Shown: positions 1 to 7,295, counted from the first letter of the stretch. The stretch is 18,863 bases of DNA from Candidatus Hodarchaeota archaeon (GCA_016840305.1 JAEOSP010000103.1:1-18863), one strand, 5' to 3'. Translations and numbers: made by a program. Notes: generated by a model from the sequence alone, not told the origin.

Positions 1-2
1 AG

Positions 3-368
3 AAGAAGAAAGGCTTTGCATTAGCTATCGAAGATGTAAAATTGTCCACTTTTTTGGGTCATCTTGAGATCGATTATCGGTGGGATTCATTACAGCCATC
101 AATTTCAATAACTATCACTCCCTCACAACAAAAGAAACAATTTGGAACGGCAGCATTACAGCTAGGGCTCAACTATATTTTCAATAATCTACCTGCGATG
201 CAAGTGAATTGCTGGATATCAGAATGGAATGTCAACGGGCTAAAATTTGCTGAGAAGAATGGTTTCAGACATTGTGATAGAATGCGCAGAGTAGGCTTCT
301 TTAACGGTAAATTTTATGATATTATAGTTCTTGATATGCTAAAAACTGAATGGAGGAGCACTCAATAA
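3..368 (+). CDS. GNAT-family N-acetyltransferase, C-terminal part (5' end outside window)
   Basis: The reading frame is open from the left edge, so the gene starts upstream and only about 121 C-terminal residues are visible. The sequence fits a GCN5-related acetyltransferase of the RimJ/RimL type: a strand (SISITI) leads into an acetyl-CoA pyrophosphate loop of the Q-x-x-G-x-A kind (QQKKQFGTAA) and helix, then a strand with WISEWN and the family-typical 'GLKFAEKNGFR' segment. A TTG at 42 could be read as a start but falls inside the fold, so I do not treat it as the true start. The stop TAA (366-368) shares its last base with the ATG of the next acetyltransferase, which indicates co-translation of two tandem GNATs. 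The acceptor substrate cannot be told from sequence. Confidence 0.8.
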   Translation, partial: KKKGFALAIEDVKLSTFLGHLEIDYRWDSLQPSISITITPSQQKKQFGTAALQLGLNYIFNNLPAMQVNCWISEWNVNGLKFAEKNGFRHCDRMRRVGFFNGKFYDIIVLDMLKTEWRSTQ

Positions 369-937
369 TGGGACTCGAAGGAAAACTTGTTTACTTAAGA
401 GAAGAGAAAGAGGAGGATCTAGAAAAGCAGAAGGATTTAAGGAATGATCTCGCGACACAAGGTTGAGGCAGAACTTTACCACCTGATTATACCATTCCGA
501 TGTATAAGGAACGATTTCTTAAAAGAAAGTTCTCGTTTGATAGAAATGATGGAAGATTTACTATCATTAGTAAAGATACCGATGAATATGTTGGACTTAT
601 TTCTTACTCGGAATATGAGGATAGATTTTCAGCGAATATAGGTATTGTAATTGATAAAAAGTTCTGGGGGAAGGGAGTAGCCTATGATGCACAGGAAGTA
701 ATGCTAAAGTTCTTATTTTTAGAATTGGGATGTCAAGTAGTGCGTTTATGGACAGAAAGTGGGAAGAAACAGGCAGTAGGGCTAGCAAAAAGATCAGGAT
801 TCAAAATATCAGGTAAATTGCGAAATACAATCTATAAAGGAGGAATCATAAACAGCACAATGATCATTGACCTACTTCGAGAAGAATATTTCGCACTCCA
901 CCCTGAGTTAGAAGACAATCTTCCTCCCCTCGTTTAA
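368..937 (+). pseudogene. GNAT-family N-acetyltransferase interrupted by in-frame TGA
   Basis: From the ATG at 368 the frame reads MGLEGKLVYLREEKEEDLEK..., typical for the N terminus of a RimJ/RimL-like acetyltransferase ('G..VYLRE...ED'). It meets a TGA at codon 33 (464-466), then continues in the same frame for 156 more codons to TAA at 935-937. Both sides of the TGA belong to one fold: the acetyl-CoA loop is in 'DKKFWGKGVAYDAQ' and the C-terminal 'GLAKRSGFK' segment follows. The local context (ATQG-stop-GRTLPPDY) would be restored by one base change, TGA to TGG (Trp). TGA is a normal stop here (it ends the genes at 1335, 7795 and 15415), so a recent nonsense mutation or a sequencing error is likelier than recoding. 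An internal ATG at 500 could give a 145-residue product lacking the first strand and helix. It overlaps the preceding GNAT by one base (TAATG). Confidence 0.75.
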
Positions 938-1010
938 ACACTGATCGATAAAATCATATAAGGTAGTAGATAATATTCTTAAACGAAACAATTAAATCTT
1001 TAACAGCTAT

Positions 1011-1016
1011 GAGGAG
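1011..1016 (+). promoter_or_regulatory. Shine-Dalgarno site deciding the start at 1024
   Basis: GAGGAG lies 7 bases before the ATG at 1024. It overlaps the alternative in-frame ATG at 1009, which has no such motif in front of it, so 1024 is the better start of the glutaredoxin-like gene. Confidence 0.6.
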
Positions 1017-1023
1017 CATTATA

Positions 1024-1335
1024 ATGTCATTGGATCAAGTAAAAATTCCAGATAACGTAGTAGAGGTAACTGGGCCTCGTGACACGCATAAAATTTTTCT
1101 AACAACACTTTCAACTTGTATGTGGTGCAAGAGAGGGAAACAGTGGTTAATTGACCAAGGTTACGCCTACTCATATTTAGATATAGATAAACTACCAGTT
1201 AAGGAAAAAAACGAATTGAAGAAGCAATTAAAATCAGCTTTTGGGGTAAATCCAAGATTTCCTTTCATAGTTATCGACAGGATGTTTTGGAATTCGGGTT
1301 ATAATCCAGATGAATGGGAGGATATGCTGAAATGA
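1024..1335 (+). CDS. Glutaredoxin/thioredoxin-like protein with CMWC active site
   Basis: About 103 residues, the size of a single thioredoxin-fold domain. A first strand (HKIFLTTLST) runs into a CxxC redox site, C-M-W-C-K, followed by a helix (RGKQWLIDQG) and a second strand (YSYLDID). The cis-proline expected in front of strand 3 is seen in 'RFPFIVID', and the C terminus ends in a short helix (PDEWEDML). This order matches glutaredoxin/NrdH-like proteins, although CMWC is not the usual CPYC. Such proteins reduce disulfides or deliver electrons to reductases in the cytosol. The TGA stop overlaps the ATG of the ferredoxin:thioredoxin reductase gene (ATGA, 1332-1335), so the two are translationally coupled, and the glutaredoxin is the likely electron acceptor of that enzyme. 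The start at 1024 is chosen over 1009 because of the GAGGAG at 1011. Confidence 0.85.
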   Translation: MSLDQVKIPDNVVEVTGPRDTHKIFLTTLSTCMWCKRGKQWLIDQGYAYSYLDIDKLPVKEKNELKKQLKSAFGVNPRFPFIVIDRMFWNSGYNPDEWEDMLK

Positions 1336-1664
1336 GTACCAAGAAAACAATATCTGACGTTAAGGATTATGTAAAAAGCATCGCTGAGCGAAAAAACTTA
1401 ATCCTAAACAAAGATCCAGATACATTTGAGGATTTAGTAGAAGGATTACAGCAGAATTTTAATAGACTCGGATACTATAACTGCCCATGTCGTGATTCTG
1501 AAAATGATAATAAGCTAGATAGTGACATTATTTGTCCTTGTAGATATTCTGAGCAAGATATTCAGGAATTTGGATATTGTTATTGTACCCTTTTTTTCGA
1601 TCCCAAATTCGATTCGAGTAAAAAAGTGCCTATGATTCCTGAGAGAAGGCCAGAAAGGAAATAA
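1332..1664 (+). CDS. Ferredoxin:thioredoxin reductase, catalytic (beta) subunit
   Basis: 110 residues from the ATG at 1332, which overlaps the preceding stop. The family's three Cys-x-Cys motifs are all present: CPC at 51-53, CPC at 68-70 and CYC at 83-85. By analogy with the plant enzyme, C51, C68, C70 and C83 would bind the [4Fe-4S] cluster, and C53 and C85 would form the redox-active disulfide. The spacing between the second and third motifs is 12 residues, longer than the 8 of the plant/cyanobacterial form, and the block ends in 'GYCYCTLFF'. No variable alpha subunit is encoded nearby. The enzyme takes electrons from ferredoxin one at a time and reduces a protein disulfide; the coupled CMWC glutaredoxin-like protein is the obvious candidate partner. 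Confidence 0.93.
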   Translation: MSTKKTISDVKDYVKSIAERKNLILNKDPDTFEDLVEGLQQNFNRLGYYNCPCRDSENDNKLDSDIICPCRYSEQDIQEFGYCYCTLFFDPKFDSSKKVPMIPERRPERK

Positions 1665-1700
1665 GCGAATCTACAGAATTCGTTTAAATCCAATCTTTTT
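1662..1700 (+). terminator. Hairpin plus T tract after the FTR gene
   Basis: TAAGCGAAT (1662-1670) pairs with ATTCGTTTA (1678-1686): 9 pairs, one a G-T wobble, around a 7-base loop. A T5 run follows at 1696-1700. The TAA stop codon forms the base of the left arm. It lies between convergent genes and would end the glutaredoxin-FTR transcript. Confidence 0.5.
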
Positions 1701-1738
1701 GCTCACTAGTATCTTCAGAAGAAGAAAATCTGACAATT

Positions 1739-2185
1739 CTACAAAGGCTTCATTTTCCAAATCTTATACGTTTCAAATGAGAAAAATAGAATCCCACTTA
1801 AAGAAAGAACTAGAAAAAGCCCGTCAACAAATTCTATAGTTTTAGAATTCAATATAAGGTAGAAAATATACAAAATCCCAAATACGAGAAAGAAAGATAA
1901 GTAAAATAACATTCGAGGTATCATTCTTCGTCCAATTTTGATGTATAAGCTCAATATACCAGATTTCACTGGTTCGATCACAAAATACTTTTCAGATGCA
2001 TCTTGATCAACCAAACCAGCATTTAATAATTTGTTTAGATGGTAATGGACAGTGGATGAAGAAGAAATGCTTAGTTCTTTCTGGATCTCACGAACTCCAG
2101 ATTTTCCTGAAAGTAATAAATGCCAATAGATCTGTAAAGTCTTCCCCTTTAACAATTCATCAAGTGAAATATTAGTTTCGACCAT
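1739..2185 (-). CDS. Membrane-anchored winged-helix transcriptional regulator
   Basis: 148 residues. The N-terminal part (about 8-75) is a winged helix-turn-helix of the ArsR/MarR-like archaeal type: 'ALQIY'-like first helix (KTLQIYWHLLLSG), 'VREIQKELSI', recognition helix 'SSTVHYHLNKLLNAGLV', then a wing ending in 'KYFVIEP'. The C-terminal half holds two hydrophobic helices (about 91-112 and 119-138) with basic residues (GRRMIPR, KIWKMK) flanking them, so the DNA-binding domain is tethered to the inner face of the membrane. Such one-component membrane regulators are common in archaea, but their signals are mostly unknown. It is a separate unit from the upstream minus-strand gene, because a strong terminator lies between them. 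Its neighbours encode extracytosolic proteins, so regulation of the envelope block is a reasonable but unproven guess. Confidence 0.82.
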   Translation of the reverse strand: MVETNISLDELLKGKTLQIYWHLLLSGKSGVREIQKELSISSSSTVHYHLNKLLNAGLVDQDASEKYFVIEPVKSGILSLYIKIGRRMIPRMLFYLSFFLVFGILYIFYLILNSKTIEFVDGLFLVLSLSGILFFSFETYKIWKMKPL

Positions 2186-2220
2186 GAAATTACCATCTTC
2201 TTCAAGTCATGATTGTGCAT

Positions 2221-2230
2221 TAAATATAAT
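2221..2230 (-). promoter_or_regulatory. TATA-like box for the winged-helix gene
   Basis: ATTATATTTA on the minus strand lies about 40 bases before the start at 2185. An archaeal start site about 25 bases downstream would leave a leader of roughly 15 bases. Confidence 0.35.
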
Positions 2231-2243
2231 TTGATATTGTGGT

Positions 2244-2277
2244 AAAAAAAAAGACATTTCCTTAATTAAGGAAATGT
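2244..2277 (-). terminator. Intrinsic terminator: 24-bp perfect palindrome plus T9
   Basis: Positions 2254-2277 form a perfect palindrome with half-site ACATTTCCTTAA. On the minus strand this is a 10-pair stem with an AATT loop, followed after one base by nine Ts (2252-2244). The TAA stop of the secreted-protein gene (2266-2268) sits at the apex. The T tract fixes the direction as minus. Confidence 0.8.
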
Positions 2278-2955
2278 TGTGTAAAATAGGTTAGCGAAGT
2301 TCTGTAAGGAAGTTAGAACCAATGAAGGATCTTCTAATGGGAAAAATAATAATGAATCATAATTATAATTCATTTCAACTTGATTAATTCCATGGAAAAG
2401 ATGCTCGGATAAGTTCCAAGTACCATTAATCACACTAACTAGATTATGCTCCTGTGAGTAAATAACAGATATTGAAGTATAATCTTCGTAAGCAATATCA
2501 ATAAGGAAGGTGAGAGGCAATAAATCTCCCAAATTATCGATTAACGTGCTTGTATCATTCAAGACTGAAAGGGAATTTCTAAAATCAGCTAAAATGCTAT
2601 TTACATCTGCCTGATCAATATCTGCAAAATCAGCAGTTGGTTCATGAATCAGGGCTGCAGTAGGAGTTTGATCAACTAAGTCAATTAAGACACCATCAAT
2701 ATATTCTCCATAGTGTTCGCTTAAATTTAAATTTGCCCAGGTATTATTGTAACACCAAATATAGGAAATATTCTCTTCTCTTGTTTCCATTCTTGCAGCA
2801 ATTTTCATACCTAACCCTTGAGTTCCTGGAGGATTTGGATCAGGTAGGTTCACTTGTGTTGCATTTAACAGTACACTAAATGTTATAATAGCTAATATGC
2901 TGCCAAAAATGACTGCTACTGCAACATACTTTTGTAAATTTCCATTAAAACTCAT
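2266..2955 (-). CDS. Secreted or membrane-anchored protein of unknown function
   Basis: 229 residues from the ATG at 2955. I do not recognise the family. One hydrophobic segment near the N terminus (about residues 10-30, YVAVAVIFGSILAIITFSVLL) is preceded by a short Lys-containing stretch. It acts as an uncleaved anchor or signal peptide and leaves about 200 residues outside. The outer part has several N-x-S/T sites (NIS, NNT, NLS, NDT, NGT), acidic stretches (FADIDQADVN) and aromatic strands near the C terminus, but no catalytic motif and only one visible Cys. The frame is open to a TTG at 2985, but 2955 is preferred: GGTGG lies 5 bases upstream (2965-2961), and a TATA-like box at 3002-3008 fits a short leader. 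It is likely exported like the larger surface protein upstream on the same strand, from which it is separated by a terminator and its own promoter region. Confidence 0.75.
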   Translation of the reverse strand: MSFNGNLQKYVAVAVIFGSILAIITFSVLLNATQVNLPDPNPPGTQGLGMKIAARMETREENISYIWCYNNTWANLNLSEHYGEYIDGVLIDLVDQTPTAALIHEPTADFADIDQADVNSILADFRNSLSVLNDTSTLIDNLGDLLPLTFLIDIAYEDYTSISVIYSQEHNLVSVINGTWNLSEHLFHGINQVEMNYNYDSLLFFPLEDPSLVLTSLQNFANLFYTTFP

Positions 2956-3001
2956 TATGTCCACCAAATTACTTGATTTTCTCAATTAAGCAATAAAATC
3001 C

Positions 3002-3008
3002 TTATAAA
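3002..3008 (-). promoter_or_regulatory. TATA-like box for the 2266-2955 gene
   Basis: TTTATAA on the minus strand, about 50 bases before the ATG at 2955. Transcription about 25 bases downstream would give a leader of roughly 20-25 bases. Confidence 0.35.
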
Positions 3009-3033
3009 TGATGTTTTAAATAGTTATACAATC

Positions 3034-3080
3034 GAACAGCCTGTTTGCAAAACAGAACACGGTGTTCTTCATTGCGAACA
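3034..3080. repeat. Cluster of overlapping inverted repeats, candidate operator
   Basis: Two perfect inverted repeats overlap: CTGTTT-GCA-AAACAG (3041-3055) and AGAACAC-G-GTGTTCT (3054-3068). Further GAACA half-sites lie at 3034-3038 and 3076-3080. The cluster begins about 25 bases upstream of the TATA-like box of the minus-strand gene at 2955, the usual place for an archaeal activator or repressor site. Confidence 0.4.
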
Positions 3081-3185
3081 AAGCTAACACTACTTAGATT
3101 AGTTGTATAGTTCAAGGTTTATACCAAGAGATATCCTTGAATAGGGTGGTCTGGGTCTTAAAAACAATATAAACGAATTTTATAG

Positions 3186-3220
3186 AAAAAAAAGAGGGGA
3201 AGAGAGAAGTTACTTTCTCT
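3186..3220 (-). terminator. Hairpin plus T8 after the surface-protein gene
   Basis: On the minus strand AGAGAA (3220-3215) pairs with TTCTCT (3208-3203). The loop AGTAAC contains the TAA stop codon (3212-3210). A C-rich spacer and eight Ts (3193-3186) follow. Confidence 0.55.
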
Positions 3221-6200
3221 TACGGAACCACAGTAATAATAATCCCATTACTGTTAATGAGAATAACCAGTCAAAACCAGGAGTTAGAGCGGGAACATCA
3301 TCAGTCGTATTGAGACCATTTTGTATTTCAAAGAGATTCGATGTCAGTTCAATTGTATCAATTCCGTCTGTGACCTTGATTACGAATTTGTAATTAGGAC
3401 CATCGAGATATGCAGTACTATCAAAAGAATAGCTAGTTGAGGTGAGACTGGATGCTAAAACATCTTCAGAAGCATCAGGATTTACAAGAATGACTTGGAA
3501 AGTCAAACTATCCCCATCTGCATCAGTCGCAGTCCATGATAATTCATATACACCGTTAATAACATTTGAAACTGGGTTCAAAGTTCCTTCAGGTGCTCGA
3601 TTCCCAACTTGAATTTTTAAGCGGATTATCAAAGGATTCATATCAAGTCCTATTACACCTATTACGATGACTTGCAGACCCGCTGAAACACCAGATGTAC
3701 CATATTCAAAGCTCAGATCTTGGGTAGCTCCTTGCGCCCATGAAACAAATGTTAGTGTTGGGTAGGTTACACTAAGATCTGTCACTGTAAATATTGTTCC
3801 ACTATCTATCATTCCTAGCCCCAAGTTCTGTAAGGAAAAACTAACAGTTACAACATCACCTATATCGACATAGCTAGGCAAATCAACACTGGTAGCCTCT
3901 ACTGCATGTGAAAACAACGGGGGATTTACTGGTATGAAATGGATATCTAATCCAGAAAAAGTTGAAATAACTAATCTATAGCGGAGAATTTGAGGGTAAG
4001 AGCTGGGATAATTATAATCTATAACCTCTGTACTATACTCAAGAATGTGACCTGTTTTTGATAATGCTCGGCCACGTAGAATTAATTGCTGAGATCCAAT
4101 ATCTCCAGCTTCGTCAGTTGTAGGAAGAATATCAACCATGTATTCTCCTTTAGAAGGAGAAGCAATCAAGACAGTTTGAGTATCTGCTAGCATACCAGAA
4201 TAAGTAGCACCGCCAGATTCCTCGGTTCCTGTTGTATAGTTGTATCCTGCTTCTAAAGTTCCGTTCCATACACAAAGAACTGCTCCATTTTCAGATTCAA
4301 GACTGATTTCTAAGGAATCAGTGGGAATATCACCATACAACACTTGTTGGGAAAGTATAGCTTGCACCGTGGCAAAAATCGGAGGTTCATCCCAAGAATT
4401 TCCAGACCAATACGCACTAGTAGGAGTATCTATGACCATATGTGTGTTTAAATACTGTGTTATCGCGTCGTACCACCATTGATCTTGTTCACGACCTGCC
4501 ATCAGGAAGGCTTTGCTTGCGGAGAGGTACCAATAATATTCAAAAGACTTTCCAGAATTTGGGTTCTGACCTGCAATTTCATCAATAGAATGAGATCCGA
4601 TCCAGTCAAGAGCAGTGGTTATATTCGCATTTGAAGGATTTACACCAGAAAGGAATAATCCCCAGATGCCTGCAGCGGTCATACTACCATAACTACCGCC
4701 ACCTTGGTCTCGCCAATCCTGAGTCGATGGAGTATATGTGAAGCCACCATCAGCTATAAACTGAGGAGTTACATCATCCCAGTAACCTCCACGGCAACGT
4801 TCAACAAATAATACCACTTTATCCCAGAAAACAGGGTCATTATAACCATAAGACGCTAATGCAAGGATTACCCATTGAGAAACAGATAAATCTGAACTCA
4901 TATGATCGTCCCCATATCGCCAGCCACCATACCATGGTTCACTAGGATTAACACCCCATGTCTCATCATTTTGTGTAGCAACCAACCACTCAACTGCTTC
5001 ATCAATGAGATCATTTAGTGGTCCATCATACGAGGGTAATGTAGCATTATATGCAATCAAGGCAATTGTTGCCATAGCAGATTCGTAACTTGCGTGTCCT
5101 GATTGACGAATGACTTTTCCAGGTACATTAGGATCATTATCATCCTCAAAAGCATCACGGAGGAAATTAATTCCATCTGTGACAACTGTGTCATGAGCAA
5201 GTCCTGCTTGAATGAAACTTAAAGTTGCTAGAGCGGTCATACCTGCAGAAGGTTGTCCATCATAATATTCCCAAGCTCCATAATCCCAATTGCTTGGATT
5301 ACCTAGTACCTGTTTATTACGTAACCAGTTCAGTCCTTTAGCAATTGTACTGTCAGGAACTGGAGGGGTTCCAGGTTGGATAGTGATAGGTAAAATTGAG
5401 GTAGCTAAATTAAAGATAACATCAAAAGCTTCAACTTTTAGATTGATTGGACCAGTAAGATTATCGGGAGGATACCAGACAAAGGAAAATTCACTTAATG
5501 CACCGATACCTGATCCCCCAGTATTTTCAAATGGAGAATAAGTAAATAATAGATTAGCTCCATTATAAATACTAAATTGTGTCACAAAAGTTTCATCAAC
5601 TATCGATCCTCTGAATGGAATTCCATAATATTGTTGGTAAGTATCACCAGGTAAAGGATTGTTGTAAGTAATTAAGGGAGGTGAACTATCGACAATATAA
5701 TCCAATGATACTCTTAGCAATGAAGCAGGAAAAACCTCATCAGGTTGATCAGGATATTCTATTGTTACAAACCAAGGTGAAAGGTTTTTTCCAAGAGGTG
5801 CGAGTATGTTTTGTGTCTCGGTATTCATATTCCAATCATTCCAAGTGATATAGCTCTGGAACTGGCCCATGTTCCATAAATCAATCCAGCGTCCATAACC
5901 ATCGATGATTGTAATATGGAATTGCGGTGTCCATTGATTTATTGGTTCTGTTCTGTTAATTTGTAATTTCAAAATGGAATCCAAGGTTTCTGGATAGAGA
6001 ATAAAGGAAACCATATCACCTTCGTTCAAGCTACCGAAATCATAGATATTAGTAATAGAAGTTGTTGGAGAGGCATGAGTGACATTAATCGAATAAGTAG
6101 GATATGTTTCTGACATGTAAGAAACATTATGATCATATAGCCATTCGTTGTATCCAGTTAGTTGTGCCATTGTAAATTCTTTGAATTTAATTACGGGTGT

Positions 6201-7085
6201 ATTATTCTCGAATCCACCATATTGATAAAAACCAGATAAATATTCACTTGGAATTTTCAAAGTTAGGTCATTAGTTGTAGAAGAGGATAGATTGAAGAAT
6301 TCTTCAAAAGTGGCAATGGGAAAATCTGTTGAATTTGTTAGCATGAGGTGGCAGTAATAATCTTCTACATTACCTCCATCATGATCAAATGAGTTAAACG
6401 TGAAGTCAATCTCTAAATCATCGCCTACTAATCCTGCAGTATTTACCGTTAGTTCTGATGTATCTATCAATGGATCGAAGGTAAATATATCATACTGACC
6501 TGAAATTCTGAAGAGGGGATATTCATCATATTCCCATCTATCATCTACCATCCAAGAAGGACTTCCCCAGTCTGCAAGGGATGTAGATACTATTTCGTAA
6601 GGACCACCCATTTGGAATGCTCGCAAATAGGAGCAATTAAAGGCAACAGTAACATTCTGTACACCAATGGAAAGTTGTTCAGGGTTACTAACTCCTTGGA
6701 TTGAATTACCCTCTTCATAATGAAATCCGAATTCGCCATCGCTAACACGACGTAAAAAATTGGGGTCGAAAAGTTCAGCTCTCACTAAATACTCGTAAAT
6801 TGTTGTTTCTGTGATATTAACTTCAACATCAAGTAGGAGCGTATTATAAAGAAAATCTGAATCTGTATCATTAAATCCGAGGAAAAAATAGCGTCCTGTT
6901 AAATGCCCACGCGAGTCAAATGCATTGACTCCTGATTTGATGTTGGGAAGGTTATTAGCAATAGAAGGCTCTGATAAAGTATTTAAAAAGGTATTTCCAT
7001 TATTTCTAACTCCTGATAGTACTAAAAAAGAAAAAGAACTAATCAAGAACGTTATAATTATAAAATATCCTATAATTTTTTTCAT
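3210..7085 (-). CDS. Large surface protein with squalene-cyclase-like toroid, Ig-like domains and PGF-type C-terminal anchor
   Basis: 1291 residues from the ATG at 7085. Order of parts: signal peptide (MKKIIGYFIIITFLISS..., about 1-27); a long beta-rich region with many N-glycosylation sequons (about 30-465); an Ig-like domain (about 467-572, starting 'DSSPPLITYNNPLPGDT'); an alpha/alpha toroid of the prenyltransferase/squalene-oxidase-repeat class (about 577-912) with repeated 'GLNWLRNKQ', 'AVEWLVATQND', 'GGWRYGDDHMSSDLSVSQW', 'GGGSYGSMTAAGIWGL' units; a CARDB-like beta domain (about 1062-1160); an FN3/cadherin-like domain (about 1160-1254, 'SWTATDADGDSLTF'); and a tail with T-P-G-F, a hydrophobic helix and R-K-R-K at the very end, as in archaeal PGF-CTERM sorting signals. 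No GCGEQ thioester motif or DxDD cyclase acid motif is visible, so the toroid is probably a binding scaffold. The frame is open to an ATG at 7139, but 7085 has GGTGAT 7 bases upstream and starts a proper signal peptide. Confidence 0.85.
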   Translation of the reverse strand: MKKIIGYFIIITFLISSFSFLVLSGVRNNGNTFLNTLSEPSIANNLPNIKSGVNAFDSRGHLTGRYFFLGFNDTDSDFLYNTLLLDVEVNITETTIYEYLVRAELFDPNFLRRVSDGEFGFHYEEGNSIQGVSNPEQLSIGVQNVTVAFNCSYLRAFQMGGPYEIVSTSLADWGSPSWMVDDRWEYDEYPLFRISGQYDIFTFDPLIDTSELTVNTAGLVGDDLEIDFTFNSFDHDGGNVEDYYCHLMLTNSTDFPIATFEEFFNLSSSTTNDLTLKIPSEYLSGFYQYGGFENNTPVIKFKEFTMAQLTGYNEWLYDHNVSYMSETYPTYSINVTHASPTTSITNIYDFGSLNEGDMVSFILYPETLDSILKLQINRTEPINQWTPQFHITIIDGYGRWIDLWNMGQFQSYITWNDWNMNTETQNILAPLGKNLSPWFVTIEYPDQPDEVFPASLLRVSLDYIVDSSPPLITYNNPLPGDTYQQYYGIPFRGSIVDETFVTQFSIYNGANLLFTYSPFENTGGSGIGALSEFSFVWYPPDNLTGPINLKVEAFDVIFNLATSILPITIQPGTPPVPDSTIAKGLNWLRNKQVLGNPSNWDYGAWEYYDGQPSAGMTALATLSFIQAGLAHDTVVTDGINFLRDAFEDDNDPNVPGKVIRQSGHASYESAMATIALIAYNATLPSYDGPLNDLIDEAVEWLVATQNDETWGVNPSEPWYGGWRYGDDHMSSDLSVSQWVILALASYGYNDPVFWDKVVLFVERCRGGYWDDVTPQFIADGGFTYTPSTQDWRDQGGGSYGSMTAAGIWGLFLSGVNPSNANITTALDWIGSHSIDEIAGQNPNSGKSFEYYWYLSASKAFLMAGREQDQWWYDAITQYLNTHMVIDTPTSAYWSGNSWDEPPIFATVQAILSQQVLYGDIPTDSLEISLESENGAVLCVWNGTLEAGYNYTTGTEESGGATYSGMLADTQTVLIASPSKGEYMVDILPTTDEAGDIGSQQLILRGRALSKTGHILEYSTEVIDYNYPSSYPQILRYRLVISTFSGLDIHFIPVNPPLFSHAVEATSVDLPSYVDIGDVVTVSFSLQNLGLGMIDSGTIFTVTDLSVTYPTLTFVSWAQGATQDLSFEYGTSGVSAGLQVIVIGVIGLDMNPLIIRLKIQVGNRAPEGTLNPVSNVINGVYELSWTATDADGDSLTFQVILVNPDASEDVLASSLTSTSYSFDSTAYLDGPNYKFVIKVTDGIDTIELTSNLFEIQNGLNTTDDVPALTPGFDWLFSLTVMGLLLLWFRKRK

Positions 7086-7092
7086 ATCAAAT

Positions 7093-7098
7093 ATCACC
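7093..7098 (-). promoter_or_regulatory. Shine-Dalgarno site deciding the start at 7085
   Basis: GGTGAT on the minus strand, 7 bases before ATG 7085. It matches the archaeal anti-Shine-Dalgarno core and argues against the longer start at 7139. Confidence 0.6.
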
Positions 7099-7295
7099 AA
7101 CACATAAGGTTTGAAACTAGTTTTTGGGAAGACTCTCATGAAATAAAATCCTCATGCTCTCCAAATCTAGTCTATTGTGTATAATGCTATATGAGAGAGC
7201 ACTCCTCCGATAAGAACCCCTAACAAATATTCAAATGAAAATCAAATAAATTTTGTCGGTTGAAAGCGAAGAAAAATATCGATATTTGAGGACGA

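Noticed and set aside
464..466. Selenocysteine or TGA = Trp code in this organism
   Set aside because: TGA ends at least three other intact genes in the window (1335, 7795, 15415), the position is not a known Sec site, and no structure resembling a SECIS element was noticed after the gene.
444..641. 65-residue plus-strand open frame overlapping the interrupted GNAT
   Set aside because: It overlaps the acetyltransferase in another frame, has no protein-like motif, and the GNAT frame explains the region on both sides.
3789..4779. Functional terpene cyclase or complement-like thioester protein
   Set aside because: Neither a DxDD acid motif nor a GCGEQ thioester motif is visible in the surface protein, and it is secreted; only the overall toroid pattern supports the relation.
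7086..7139. Longer start of the surface protein at 7139
   Set aside because: It would put 18 residues in front of a typical signal peptide. The start at 7085 has a GGTGAT ribosome site at the right distance.
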